Below, one piece after another: positions 6,253-14,243 of a DNA stretch of 18,883 bases. How positions within the stretch are numbered: the first letter of the stretch is position 1; every line of letters starts with the position of its first letter. The notes under the pieces were generated by a model. That model saw nothing but the letters and a program-made list of their open reading frames with translations. It did no database searches and was not told the DNA's origin. The stretch comes from Phycisphaerales bacterium (lineage in GTDB: Bacteria; Planctomycetota; Phycisphaerae; Tepidisphaerales; Tepidisphaeraceae). Made by a program: the position numbers and the translations under genes. Location: NCBI GenBank assembly GCA_028288945.1, contig JAQGHH010000559.1, positions 1 to 18,883 on the forward strand, in the 5' to 3' direction.

Positions 6253-7764
6253 TCAACCGGCCGCAAAAGCTTCGCGGTAACGGTCGATCATTGACGTGAG
6301 CCGGTCGGCAGGTTGGAGGGCGTAGAAGAGTTCGCGGTCGAAGAGGGCTTTTTCTTCCTGGACGCGGGCCTGGGCGTGGTTGAAGCGCTGCTCCCATCGC
6401 CGGAGCTCGGGCCGCGAGTGGGCGTCGGCGAGCTTGTCGTGCATCGTGTAGAACAGGGTGGACCGCTCGCGCGAACGGCGCGGGGCGGCGGCGATGGCTT
6501 CCACCAGCAGTTGCTTTTCTTTGCCGAGGATGGCGTGTTTGAGGCTGTGCCCTTCCTGCACGACGCAAGGCAGGCACACACGCGGCTGGCCAACGGCCAG
6601 CGGGAAATAGAGCGTCGCGGTCGTGACGGAGAAACGTGGGGCCTCGAGGCCGAAATGCCGGGTGATCAGCTTGTCGAGCACCTGGTCGTAAAGCCCCCCG
6701 CCGATGCCGTGGACGAATTGGTCGGCGGCGAGCAGACGCAGGACGGCCGTGAGTGTGAGGGCGCGGGGCGACAGCCGCACGCCATGTCGACGGAAAAAGA
6801 GCATCAGCTCCCCCGCCGCTTCCCAGCCATCCGCGTGCGGGTCGAACCGGAACCGCTCGCCGCCCGGCAGGCGAAGGACGAAAGCCCCCTGCTCGCGCAC
6901 GACTGCCGCACGCGAGCGCGAGCCGCTCGTCAAGTCGTCGAGCCAGAACGGGACTTCGCATCCGTCCGCGCCGCATTTGAGGTTGGGCATCGGGCGGCCG
7001 GGGGTGCGGATCTTGTTTTCCGTGCGAAACTCATCCAGGGCGGCGTTGTAATCCGCGGCGAACGCGTCGGCACGGGCGAGCACGTGGTGCACAAAAACAA
7101 GGTAAGGCTCGGACAAGCAAATCGGCGAGACGAGCATCGCGTGATGCCGCAGGCCAAGGTTCCAGTCCAATGCGTGGATCGCGTTGGTGAGCGCCGAGGG
7201 CAACGTCGGTAGTTCCAGCGAGAGCCGGCGCAATGAGCCGAGGAATTCGGGCACGAGCGGCCGGAACGGCCACGACCGGGCGGCGGCGTCGAAGGCCTTC
7301 GCCACCTCGTCCAAATGCGCGGGGGACGGCGCGGGGAGCAGGCCACTCCAGGCGGCTTTCGGGCGGGGGTCGTCGGTGAGCGGGACCGATCCGCCGGGCC
7401 AACGGAGCTGAAGGTGCTTGGGTTCATCCGTGTCCACCGCGAAATGCACGGCTCGGCCGCCAGCCTTGTTGGCGGCGGCATCGATCAGCACGTTTTTCAC
7501 CCACACGCCGGGATGATGTAACTCGGCCTGATGGCCCGTGGCGAAGAGCAGGGCCTGGTCGTCCTCATGGCCGAGCCATAGCCGCATCCGTGTGCGGACT
7601 TCGGGCAGAGGAACGTTTTGCAGCAGGGTCGATTGCGCGGACGACAGCCGGCGATGGTTGTCCTGCGTGTCGGCGAGCAGTTGCGGAGCCGCGGGCCAAA
7701 TAAGCGTCTGCCCGTCTTCGCTTGGGGCCTTCCATCGATCGTAGCGCGGGGCGGTTGATGTCAT
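6253..7764 (-). CDS. BshC-like protein (bacillithiol cysteine-adding enzyme superfamily, divergent)
   Basis: 503 residues from ATG 7764. A GTG at 7803 would overlap the upstream glycosyltransferase by 17 bases and is the alternative start; neither has a clear ribosome site. The N-terminal Rossmann-like part follows BshC topology: 'LLFATGHQAEL' (72-82, where BshC has VVTGQQxGLF), a helix 'VKNVLIDAAANKAGG', then 'AVHFAVDTDEPKH' (105-117, where BshC has PVFWVAxEDHD). The mid-region carries C-x4-C ('LKCGADGCEVPFW'), and the C-terminus is a long charged helical region like the BshC coiled coil. Length is close to the family's (about 530). BshC joins cysteine to GlcN-malate in the last step of bacillithiol synthesis. 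No bshA or bshB is in the window, so the reaction is uncertain. Probably co-transcribed with the glycosyltransferase. Confidence 0.6.
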   Translation of the reverse strand: MTSTAPRYDRWKAPSEDGQTLIWPAAPQLLADTQDNHRRLSSAQSTLLQNVPLPEVRTRMRLWLGHEDDQALLFATGHQAELHHPGVWVKNVLIDAAANKAGGRAVHFAVDTDEPKHLQLRWPGGSVPLTDDPRPKAAWSGLLPAPSPAHLDEVAKAFDAAARSWPFRPLVPEFLGSLRRLSLELPTLPSALTNAIHALDWNLGLRHHAMLVSPICLSEPYLVFVHHVLARADAFAADYNAALDEFRTENKIRTPGRPMPNLKCGADGCEVPFWLDDLTSGSRSRAAVVREQGAFVLRLPGGERFRFDPHADGWEAAGELMLFFRRHGVRLSPRALTLTAVLRLLAADQFVHGIGGGLYDQVLDKLITRHFGLEAPRFSVTTATLYFPLAVGQPRVCLPCVVQEGHSLKHAILGKEKQLLVEAIAAAPRRSRERSTLFYTMHDKLADAHSRPELRRWEQRFNHAQARVQEEKALFDRELFYALQPADRLTSMIDRYREAFAAG

Positions 7765-7786
7765 GGGGAAGGCCTGGGGGCGGATA

Positions 7787-8578
7787 CTACTGGGCACATC
7801 CACACGGCTCGCCCAGCGGCTCGCGATGCGAGCGGCAGCCGGACGCTTTCGCCGCCGGCGTCTGGCCGCTCAGCGGGTGTTCGGAGAGGCGGCGCATCTC
7901 GGCCTTGAGCACGTCCGTGTAATGCCGCAGGCGGTTGCCGGCGTCATCGAGCTGGCCGCCGAAGTGGCGGGTCGGGTCATTGTAAATCAGGCGGACGGGG
8001 ATTTCGGTCAGGCGCAGCTCGGCCGACCAGACCTGCGGCCAAAGCTGCATCGGAAACGCGTAACCCGGCTCAGTGAGGCGGAGCTGGCGCATGGCCGCGA
8101 CCCGATGGGCCTTGTAGCCGCAGAAGGCATCGGTGATGCCCAGGCCGAACAGTTCGTTAAGCGTCGCGGTGAGCGTGGCGTTGATTCCCCGGCGGTCAGC
8201 CGGAGGCAGGTCGTCGTCGCCGCGGGGCGCGAGGTAACGCGATCCGCTGATCAAGTCCCACGCATCCGACTCGATGGCCGCGATGAATTCGGGGATGCGC
8301 TCGGGCTCGTGCTGCTCGTCACAGTCCATGGTAATGACCCAGTCGTAGGCGTTGTCTTGGGCGAACTGGAAGGCGTCGATCAGGCTCTGCCCGTAACCGA
8401 GGTTCGTGGGATGACGGATGACCTTGACGTCGTTTCGCTTGCCGAGGATCTGCGGCGTCCGGTCGGTGCTGCCGTCGTCGATCACCAGCAGGTCGTGATG
8501 AAACACCAGAACCTTGTCGAGCACGCGGTCCACGTACTTCTGCTCATTGTGGACGGGGATTGCGATCAACAGACGCAC
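7787..8578 (-). CDS. Family 2 glycosyltransferase (dolichyl/undecaprenyl-phosphate mannosyltransferase-like)
   Basis: 263 residues from GTG 8578, chosen because AAGGGAG (8585-8591) sits six bases upstream and the first strand 'RLLIAIPVHNEQ' begins at once. The longer in-frame start adds a Pro/Arg leader without support. GT-A hallmarks are 'LLVIDDGSTDRT' (nucleotide-binding DDGSTD, 34-39), 'HPTNLGYGQSL' (56-66), and the DxD-type 'TMDCDEQHEP' (83-92) that binds metal and the sugar nucleotide. No C-terminal membrane segments are present, unlike GtrB-type enzymes, so it is probably a cytoplasmic or peripheral DPM1-like enzyme. Acceptor and sugar are unknown. The stop lies 22 bases before the ATG of the BshC-like gene, so the two likely form an operon. 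Confidence 0.88.
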   Translation of the reverse strand: MRLLIAIPVHNEQKYVDRVLDKVLVFHHDLLVIDDGSTDRTPQILGKRNDVKVIRHPTNLGYGQSLIDAFQFAQDNAYDWVITMDCDEQHEPERIPEFIAAIESDAWDLISGSRYLAPRGDDDLPPADRRGINATLTATLNELFGLGITDAFCGYKAHRVAAMRQLRLTEPGYAFPMQLWPQVWSAELRLTEIPVRLIYNDPTRHFGGQLDDAGNRLRHYTDVLKAEMRRLSEHPLSGQTPAAKASGCRSHREPLGEPCGCAQ

Positions 8579-8584
8579 GCAGTG

Positions 8585-8591
8585 CTCCCTT
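8585..8591 (-). promoter_or_regulatory. Ribosome binding site deciding the GTG start of the glycosyltransferase
   Basis: Reverse-strand AAGGGAG is six bases from GTG 8578. It places the start at the first beta-strand of the GT-A fold and excludes the 22-residue upstream extension. Confidence 0.6.
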
Positions 8592-8845
8592 CGTTTCCTG
8601 GGCCGGGGCGATGGACGCATGCACAAGCCCGACGCAAATGCCACGCCGGGCGGCAGGGAGATAGTAGACCTCGGCTAAATAGGGGTCAATGCGGTTTCGT
8701 GCGCTCCGGAGGGATGGTGTCGCCGGCGCAACGGAACTCGTTCGCGAATATGCGGGTCGCGCCGGTGATGACGCCCGGGCCGCCGCCTGCGTTTGGCGGA
8801 ACTCCCAGGGTTTCATCCGGCGGCGTCCCCCTGTAATCTCCGCCG

Positions 8846-9613
8846 ATGCGCCCGAAAGACGAATTGGAAATCCTCTGGCAATCCGACGACGCCGTGGCGG
8901 TTGCCAAACCCGCCGGCCTGGCGACCATCCCCGGCCGCGGGGAAAAGACGTGCGTCCTCGATCACCTCGCGGCACAACTGGGCCTGCCGTCCTCGGGCGC
9001 GGCCGACCCGCGCCTCCGCGTCGTCCATCGTCTGGACAAAGACACCAGCGGCGTCCTCCTCTTCGCCAAGAACATCGACGCGCAGCGTCACCTCTCGCAC
9101 CAATTCCAAAACAATACCATCAGCAAGGAATACGTCGCGCTCGTCAGCGGCCGCCCCCCGCAAACCGAAGGCGAGATCGACGCGCCCCTCGACCGCCACC
9201 CCAGTTCGCACAAGCGCATGGCCGTGGTCGCGCACGGCGGCCGCCCGGCGCGCACGCTCTGGCGCGTCGAGCAGACCTTCCGCGAGTTCACCCTCCTCCG
9301 CGTCTTCCCCAAGACCGGCAAGACCCACCAGATCCGCGTGCACCTGCTTTCCATCGGGCTGCCGCTGGCGGTCGACCCGCTCTACAATGCCCCGCGTCCG
9401 GGCGCGGCGCCGGGCATTTACTTAAGTAACCTCAAGCACGACTACCGCCCTACGGCGGGACAACCCGAGCGGCCGCTGATCGACCGCCTGACGCTGCACG
9501 CCGAGAAGCTTAGTTTCGTCGATCGGCAAGGCGCCGCCGTGGAAATCGTCTGCCCGCCCCCCAAGGATTTCCGCGCGACGGTCAAACAGCTGGGCAGATG
9601 GGGAAATGCCTGA
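8846..9613 (+). CDS. RluA-family RNA pseudouridine synthase
   Basis: 255 residues. The catalytic motif 'HRLDKDTSGVLLFAK' (61-75) holds the nucleophilic Asp64. Upstream is the conserved 'VAKPAGLATIPG' (19-30). Downstream are 'ISKEYVALVSG' (92-102), 'FPKTGKTHQIRVHL' (154-167) and 'PLAVDPLY' (173-180). These are the standard motifs of the RluA/RluC/RluD branch, which isomerises uridines in rRNA or tRNA. There is no N-terminal S4 domain, so it is the short catalytic form. The target uridine cannot be inferred. No obvious ribosome site precedes ATG 8846. The gene is divergent from the glycosyltransferase across a 267-base gap with no convincing gene. Confidence 0.93.
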   Translation: MRPKDELEILWQSDDAVAVAKPAGLATIPGRGEKTCVLDHLAAQLGLPSSGAADPRLRVVHRLDKDTSGVLLFAKNIDAQRHLSHQFQNNTISKEYVALVSGRPPQTEGEIDAPLDRHPSSHKRMAVVAHGGRPARTLWRVEQTFREFTLLRVFPKTGKTHQIRVHLLSIGLPLAVDPLYNAPRPGAAPGIYLSNLKHDYRPTAGQPERPLIDRLTLHAEKLSFVDRQGAAVEIVCPPPKDFRATVKQLGRWGNA

Positions 9614-9730
9614 GGGTCGTCGCAGACGCGAGGAGCATTAAAAGTTGCGAACATCCGTTGAAATCGAATACCTTCCCGCCAGCACAGGGGGTCATACGGG
9701 AGCCGCGAAGGCGGCCGGCGCGAGCAGGGC

Positions 9731-10507
9731 ATGCGGATCGCAACCTCCCTTCCCATTCGTCGACGAGCCTTCACGCTCGTTGAGCTACTCGTTTCCATCG
9801 CCATCCTCGTAGTGCTCCTGAGCATCCTCCTCCCCGTGCTGGGGCGGGCCCGCGAATTCGCCCACCAGGCGCAATGCGCCAGCAACCTCCACCAGCTTAT
9901 GGAAGGTTTTGTGGTCTTCGCCCACGACCATGAAGATCAACTGCCCGGCGGATTCTGGGATTCCGTTTTCCCCAACCCCGATCCCGATCACCGCGACTGG
10001 CTCCGCCGCGATCCCTTCGATTGGACCACCGGCCCCGAAGGCGGGACCCTCTTCCGCTACCTCCATCACCCGGCGGTCTATTGCTGCCCTTCCCTCGACT
10101 GCAATCCCCCCGCCCCCGGAGCCGCGTTCGGCCCCATGTGCGGCAGCAACGGCCGCTACGACTACGTTTCCATGCTCGTCTTCACCGGCGCACGCATCGG
10201 CAATATCAAACCCCAGTCGCAACTCACCTTCCCCGACGGCCACATCGAGTATTACCCCACGCCGGTAATCGTCGAAGGCGCCGCGATGGATCTCAACGGC
10301 TTTCACATGGCCGATTACCACACCTCTGACCAGGAGATGTCCCACACCCATCGCGGCGGCGCTTTCTACGCCGCGATCGACACGAGCGTCACCTGGATCA
10401 ACGAACCCCCCGGCGGGTGCCACAACTGGCAATCCCAAGGCCCCCACGGCAAGTCGGTTGCCATGGACAGCTTCTCCTACTTTTGGGGGGCTTGGAACCA
10501 GCGATAA
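9731..10507 (+). CDS. Pseudopilin-type protein with prepilin N-terminal cleavage/methylation domain
   Basis: 258 residues. The N-terminus 'RRRAFTLVELLVSIAILVVL' is a type IV prepilin/type II secretion signal: basic leader, cleavage expected between Ala13 and Phe14, Glu18 at mature position 5, then a hydrophobic helix to about residue 36. Ala replaces the usual Gly at -1. After the helix, 'CASNLHQLMEGFVVFAHDHE' matches the planctomycete 'C.xNL.QL...f..Y..dh' continuation. The C-terminal 'HTHRGGAFYAAIDTSVTWI' corresponds to the H-x9-DG region of DUF1559-like pseudopilins, but DG is replaced by DT. Such proteins occur as many scattered single genes in planctomycetes. Their roles are thought to be envelope or secretion related and mostly unknown. 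No partner secretion genes lie nearby. Confidence 0.88.
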   Translation: MRIATSLPIRRRAFTLVELLVSIAILVVLLSILLPVLGRAREFAHQAQCASNLHQLMEGFVVFAHDHEDQLPGGFWDSVFPNPDPDHRDWLRRDPFDWTTGPEGGTLFRYLHHPAVYCCPSLDCNPPAPGAAFGPMCGSNGRYDYVSMLVFTGARIGNIKPQSQLTFPDGHIEYYPTPVIVEGAAMDLNGFHMADYHTSDQEMSHTHRGGAFYAAIDTSVTWINEPPGGCHNWQSQGPHGKSVAMDSFSYFWGAWNQR

Positions 10508-10589
10508 GGCATGCCATGCGGATCACTCTTCCATCGATGATTCGCCCTCGCGGCCGTTTGCTTGGTGCCGCTGCCGTGCCCGTGCCCCT

Positions 10590-10763
10590 TCACTCTTGCC
10601 GAGGCAACTCCATCAGCCGCTTTTCGATTCGGTCGATTTCAATCTGGAATCGGATGGCATCGGCGCCACGAAAAAGCTGGATGTTCCGGCGGTGAGTTTC
10701 AAGTGCTTTGCGTAAGGATTCAACCGTCTCGCCTGTTTCGGATGACATAAGACGCTTGGACAT
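10590..10763 (-). CDS. Possible small helical protein, unknown function
   Basis: 57 residues from ATG 10763 ('MSKRLMSSETGETVESLRKA'). A GTG seven codons upstream is an alternative start. The sequence is charged and predicted all-helical, ending 'FQIEIDRIEKRLMELPRQE', with a spacing of hydrophobics that would suit a short coiled coil. No known family is recognised. Arguments for: sensible amino-acid composition, and no overlap with any other gene. Arguments against: no ribosome site, short length, and only moderate third-position GC bias. Confidence 0.4.
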   Translation of the reverse strand: MSKRLMSSETGETVESLRKALETHRRNIQLFRGADAIRFQIEIDRIEKRLMELPRQE

Positions 10764-10884
10764 TTGATTACGTAAGACGTGCACAATTTGATACCTCGCA
10801 GATGGTCCCCGTCAATCGCCGCGGATAGGTCCGATGCGAAACGCAGCCGGCGCGAATGTAGTTGATTCGTGACCGAGCGTCCAT

Positions 10885-10928
10885 TCACCTGCGCCGGTGA
10901 GACAGGAATTTCAGGGGAGATGGAAATT
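10885..10928 (+). other. Two adjacent short stem-loops in the DUF1501 leader
   Basis: TCACC-TGCGCC-GGTGA (10885-10900) and AATTTC-10 bases-GAAATT (10907-10928) are both perfect, and lie 69-112 bases upstream of ATG 10997. They may be a structured leader or operators. No named motif is recognised. Confidence 0.25.
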
Positions 10929-10996
10929 GCAACGGCCGCAACAGGTGCAGGTAAGCAAGGATAAGGTAGCACAATCGCACGAATGGGAAGGAAACC

Positions 10997-12325
10997 ATGT
11001 TAACCCTTTACGGCGGCGCGTCGCGCTTCTGCGATGGGGTTTCCCGGCGAAACTTTTTGAAGATCGGGGCGCTGGGCCTGGGCGGCTTGGCGCTGCCGCA
11101 GCTGCTGCGCGCGGAGGCTCTCTCGGGGAAACGATCGCAGAAAGCCGTCATTATGGTTTTCCTGCCCGGGGGTCCGCCGCACCAGGATCTTTTTGATCTC
11201 AAGCCCGATGCGCCGTCCGAAGTGCGGGGGGAGTTTCGGCCGATCCCGACGAACGTGCCCGGCATTCAGATCTGCGAGCACCTGCCGCTGCTGGCGAAGA
11301 TGACGGACAAGCTGACCATCATCCGCTCGATCTGCAACGCGGTGGACGACCATTCCGATTTCGCCTGCCTGACGGGCCGGCCCAAGAAGAGCCAGCCGCC
11401 GGGCGGCTGGCCCGCGTTGGGCTCGATCGTCTCCAGGCTTCAGGGCCCGCTCGACCCGGCAATGCCCCCCTTCGTCGGCCTTGAGCCGAACATGGACCAC
11501 CGCCCGTACAACGAATCGGGTCCCGGCTTCCTGGGCGTCTCCCACCGCTCGTTCCGCCCGCAGGGCGAGGGCAAGTCGGACATGACGCTCAACGGAATCA
11601 CCCGCGAGCGGCTCGCCGACCGCCGATCACTCCTGAGCGATCTCGACCGTTTCAAGCGCGAGGTGGACTCGGGCGGGATGATGCAGGGGGTGGACGAATT
11701 CAATGAACAGGCCCTGGGCGTGCTGACCAGCAGCAAGGTGCTCGACGCCCTCGACATCACCCGCGAATCGGCGGGCGTGGCCGAGCGGTACGGCAAAGGT
11801 AACCCCACCCCGCGCGTGGATGCCGCGGGTCGGATGACCGAGCATTTCCTGATCGCCCGCCGGCTGGTTGAAGCGGGCGCGCGGGTCGTGACCGTGGCGT
11901 TCGGATTCTGGGACTACCACAACGATTTGTTCCGCATGGCGTCCGAGGACCTGCCGATGCTCGACCGCGGCCTCAGCGCCCTGATTCAGGACCTGCACGA
12001 CCGGGGCCTGGACAAGGACGTTTCCGTGATCGTGTGGGGCGAATTCGGCCGCTCCCCGATCATCAACAAAGAACGCGGCCGCGAGCACTGGCCGAGAGTC
12101 TCCTGCGCCCTTCTGGCGGGTGGCGGAATGCGCACCGGCCAGGTCATCGGCGCCACCGACCGCCTCGGCGGCGAAGTGACCGACCGCCCCGTCGAATTCG
12201 GCGAAGTGTTCGCCACCCTCTACCACAACCTGGGCATCAACCCGAACGCGACCACCGTCACCGACCTCTCCGGCCGGCCCCACTATCTGGTGGACGGGCA
12301 GCATCCGCTGCGCGAATTGATCTGA
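10997..12325 (+). CDS. DUF1501 domain protein (Tat-exported, sulfatase/phosphatase-like)
   Basis: 442 residues; ATG 10997 has AAGGAA (10988-10993) just upstream. A twin-arginine signal 'SRRNFLKIGALGLGGLALPQ' (16-35) is followed by 'LLRAEA', the likely cleavage region. The mature part shows DUF1501 hallmarks: 'VIMVFLPGGPPHQDLFDLKP', 'LTIIRSICNAVDDHS', 'RRLVEAGARVVTVAFGFWDYH', 'VSVIVWGEFGRSPIIN', 'REHWPRVSCALLAGGG' and 'HPLREL' at the end. These include His/Asp positions that resemble alkaline-phosphatase-superfamily metal ligands. The family is hugely expanded in planctomycetes and usually follows a DUF1549/DUF1553 cytochrome-like gene. Here that partner is absent and the gene stands alone. 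Length is near the usual 430-480. The enzymatic activity of the family is not established. Confidence 0.93.
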   Translation: MLTLYGGASRFCDGVSRRNFLKIGALGLGGLALPQLLRAEALSGKRSQKAVIMVFLPGGPPHQDLFDLKPDAPSEVRGEFRPIPTNVPGIQICEHLPLLAKMTDKLTIIRSICNAVDDHSDFACLTGRPKKSQPPGGWPALGSIVSRLQGPLDPAMPPFVGLEPNMDHRPYNESGPGFLGVSHRSFRPQGEGKSDMTLNGITRERLADRRSLLSDLDRFKREVDSGGMMQGVDEFNEQALGVLTSSKVLDALDITRESAGVAERYGKGNPTPRVDAAGRMTEHFLIARRLVEAGARVVTVAFGFWDYHNDLFRMASEDLPMLDRGLSALIQDLHDRGLDKDVSVIVWGEFGRSPIINKERGREHWPRVSCALLAGGGMRTGQVIGATDRLGGEVTDRPVEFGEVFATLYHNLGINPNATTVTDLSGRPHYLVDGQHPLRELI

Positions 12326-12336
12326 TCCCCCAACAC

Positions 12337-12717
12337 CTAGTTGTCCGAATCCCGATCTCGCAGGATGGCCTGAGCCTTCTGGAGGATCGCCCTGGCCTCC
12401 CGGGCGCTTTCGCGCGCCGCCTCCGCCTGCTGGCGGGAGAGTTCGGAGAATTCGCGCGACCGCTCGGCGTCCTGCCGGGCGGCCTCCGCGACCCGGCGCA
12501 TCTTCTCAAGATGCCGGCGAAGATCCTCCGACGCCCGGCGCGTCTCCTCCGATATCTCCCGGACGCGCTCACTGCCCGCACGCCCCAGCTCACTCCCTTG
12601 CCGCTGCGCCTCGGCTTCCTGCCGCGTGTGCTCCTGGGCCTGCCTTTGCGTCTCTTTCGATTTCTTCACGGATTTGCGACGGGCCTTGGGCGCACGCATG
12701 ATCCAAGGGTACAGCAT
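12337..12717 (-). CDS. Charged coiled-coil protein, unknown function
   Basis: 126 residues (or 120 from the second Met at 12699; neither start has a good ribosome site, so the longer is given). After a short hydrophobic start comes a Lys/Arg-rich stretch 'RAPKARRKSVKKSK'. The rest is an almost unbroken Glu/Arg/Gln/Ala helix with repeating units such as 'SERVREISEETRRASEDL' and 'RQQAEAARESAREARAILQ'. That pattern indicates a long amphipathic helix or coiled coil. There is no signal peptide and no cysteine. Composition resembles KID-repeat or histone-H1-like bacterial proteins, but no family can be named. It converges with the DUF1501 gene, 11 bases away. The basic N-terminus could contact nucleic acid; that is speculation. 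Confidence 0.6.
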   Translation of the reverse strand: MLYPWIMRAPKARRKSVKKSKETQRQAQEHTRQEAEAQRQGSELGRAGSERVREISEETRRASEDLRRHLEKMRRVAEAARQDAERSREFSELSRQQAEAARESAREARAILQKAQAILRDRDSDN

Positions 12718-12853
12718 GAACCCGCTAACCGGAACGGCCCAATCATTTACAATTACAATAAGCGCGCCGGAAACAACAAGAACGAGCGACAGGTGCCGTT
12801 AGGTCTGGACAAGGACGGCACGCGACTGCGACAATCCCGCCGCGGAGGTTTGT

Positions 12854-14239
12854 GTGGCGGCGAATTTTTCCATATTGCTCCCAATCATCGGCGGGCTTCT
12901 TGTCGTCGTCGGTGCATTCTGGGTTAAGCGCGGGCGCTGGCCCCGACGCGTCGGGGATACGCCGCACTGCCGGAAATGCGATTACATCCTGTCCGGCGAT
13001 CAGTCGCGCTGTCCCGAATGCGGCACCACTGTGCAGGCCTCGAACGTTATCCGCGGCGAGCGCCACCGCCGGGCCGGTTTGACGGCGCTGGGCGGCGGAC
13101 TCGCCCTCTTTGGGCTGGCCTTGATCCTTCTATTTGCGGCGGGAGCCACCAGCACAATCAACTGGAACCGCCACAAGCCGCTCAGTTGGCTGCTCAATGA
13201 CATGGGCAGCAGCAACCCCTCGCACTGGGCCCCGGCATGGACGGAAGTCCAGCGCCGCCTCGACGCAAAACTTCTGTCCGAGGACGATCAAAACGCGATC
13301 GTGGAAAAAGGATTGCAACTCCAGGCCGCGGGAACGGTGCTCTCAAGCTCCAGCAACGTCCTGGATTTCATCGCCGGCCGCTACCTCGATCACAAGCTCA
13401 CCCCCGCACAGGCCGACCGATTCTTTGCCGGCGCCCTGAAGGTAAAGCTGTTGGTGCGACCGGTGGTCGGCGCACTGAGCCCCGTCCCCTATTCGATCGC
13501 AGGAGTGGGGCACGGACCGGGCGGGTGGTGGGTGCGGATGCGCACCCTCGAATCGCAGATCGATGACGGCCCGGTCCAAAAACTCGGCGGAGGCACGGGC
13601 AGCAGCGGGTTCGGAGGGTGGACGACCGGCAGCACGCTCCCGCCAGCCGGCAAGCCCGGCAAGCATCGCTTGCACGTCAAAATAGAAATGGCTACGGACG
13701 CCAGCGGCGGCGCGAGCGGGGTGAACTGGGACGACAACGCCGTCGTCGCCAAGCGCCTCACGCAAGACCTGTTTGCCGACTTTCAGGCGATCGATGGCCA
13801 GACGCCCATCACCACGGTGGCCGAGCCCAGCGCATCGGCCCTGCGCCCCCTGCTCACGACCCGGCTGACGCTCAACACCACCAATTCCCCATTTCTGGAT
13901 GTCGGCGTGGACGCGGCGTCGCTCCCGGTCGATGTCGCATTTGACGTGTTTGTCCGTATCAACGGCAAGGAATACCCCGCCGGGGGTGTGAGCTTTCACA
14001 AAAACACGCACGGCAGCTACGGCAGCGGCACGCGCGACTTCCCCGCCGACGCCCCTTCTAACGTGGACGTCATCTTCCGCAGCAGCGAGGCCGTCGCCGC
14101 CGCCACCCTCGACATGACGCAGATCTGGAAGGGCGAAATCGTCCTGCAGAACGTGCCGCTGCGCCGCACGCCCGCAATGCCGCGTGCGCCAGCGCCGGCC
14201 GGGACTCAGCCCGGACCGGCCGCCGGTGCGCCGCAATGA
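12854..14239 (+). CDS. Membrane protein with N-terminal zinc ribbon and large extracytoplasmic domain
   Basis: 461 residues from GTG 12854, with GGAGG (12844-12848) five bases upstream. It has membrane segment 1 (about 5-23), then a zinc ribbon C39-x2-C42...C53-x2-C56 ('CRKCDYILSGDQSRCPECGT'), then membrane segment 2 (about 73-98, 'LTALGGGLALFGLALILLFA'). A roughly 360-residue domain of no recognised family follows. It has Gly/Ser-rich and beta-rich stretches and ends in a Pro/Ala tail. The ribbon is the variant found in large numbers of planctomycete membrane proteins, often one per paralogue with unrelated partner domains. By topology the ribbon should face the cytoplasm and the large domain the outside. 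A tandem TACAAT-TACAAT run at 12748-12759 is the only promoter-like signal nearby. It ends four bases before the facing PepSY-like gene. Confidence 0.85.
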   Translation: MAANFSILLPIIGGLLVVVGAFWVKRGRWPRRVGDTPHCRKCDYILSGDQSRCPECGTTVQASNVIRGERHRRAGLTALGGGLALFGLALILLFAAGATSTINWNRHKPLSWLLNDMGSSNPSHWAPAWTEVQRRLDAKLLSEDDQNAIVEKGLQLQAAGTVLSSSSNVLDFIAGRYLDHKLTPAQADRFFAGALKVKLLVRPVVGALSPVPYSIAGVGHGPGGWWVRMRTLESQIDDGPVQKLGGGTGSSGFGGWTTGSTLPPAGKPGKHRLHVKIEMATDASGGASGVNWDDNAVVAKRLTQDLFADFQAIDGQTPITTVAEPSASALRPLLTTRLTLNTTNSPFLDVGVDAASLPVDVAFDVFVRINGKEYPAGGVSFHKNTHGSYGSGTRDFPADAPSNVDVIFRSSEAVAAATLDMTQIWKGEIVLQNVPLRRTPAMPRAPAPAGTQPGPAAGAPQ

Positions 14240-14243
14240 GGGG

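Larger units (their letters stand above)
10508..10996. other. Mostly non-coding stretch before the DUF1501 gene
   Basis: 489 bases between the pseudopilin and DUF1501 genes. The only plausible gene is a small reverse-strand helical ORF (10590-10763, listed separately). The DUF1501-proximal part has two short inverted repeats (10885-10900 and 10907-10928). No recognised riboswitch or tRNA is seen. Confidence 0.5.

Noticed and set aside
6313..7212. 299-residue forward open frame opposite the BshC-like gene
   Set aside because: Typical high-GC shadow; the reverse strand carries the recognisable protein.
7763..8836. 357-residue forward open frame opposite the glycosyltransferase
   Set aside because: The GT-A motifs DDGSTD and DxD are on the reverse strand; this frame has none.
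8686..8840. Reverse-strand stretch reading 'GPGVITGATRIFANEFRCAG', somewhat like a PAAR-repeat C-terminus
   Set aside because: Third positions are GC-rich and the pattern is suggestive, but there is no start codon, it is under 55 residues, and the opposite strand is equally open. Too weak to call a gene or a relic.
11627..12304. 225-residue reverse open frame opposite the DUF1501 gene
   Set aside because: Shadow of a well-recognised family member.
12034..12927. 297-residue forward open frame spanning the end of DUF1501 and the coiled-coil gene
   Set aside because: Runs out of frame through DUF1501 codons; Arg/Pro/Leu-rich without domains.
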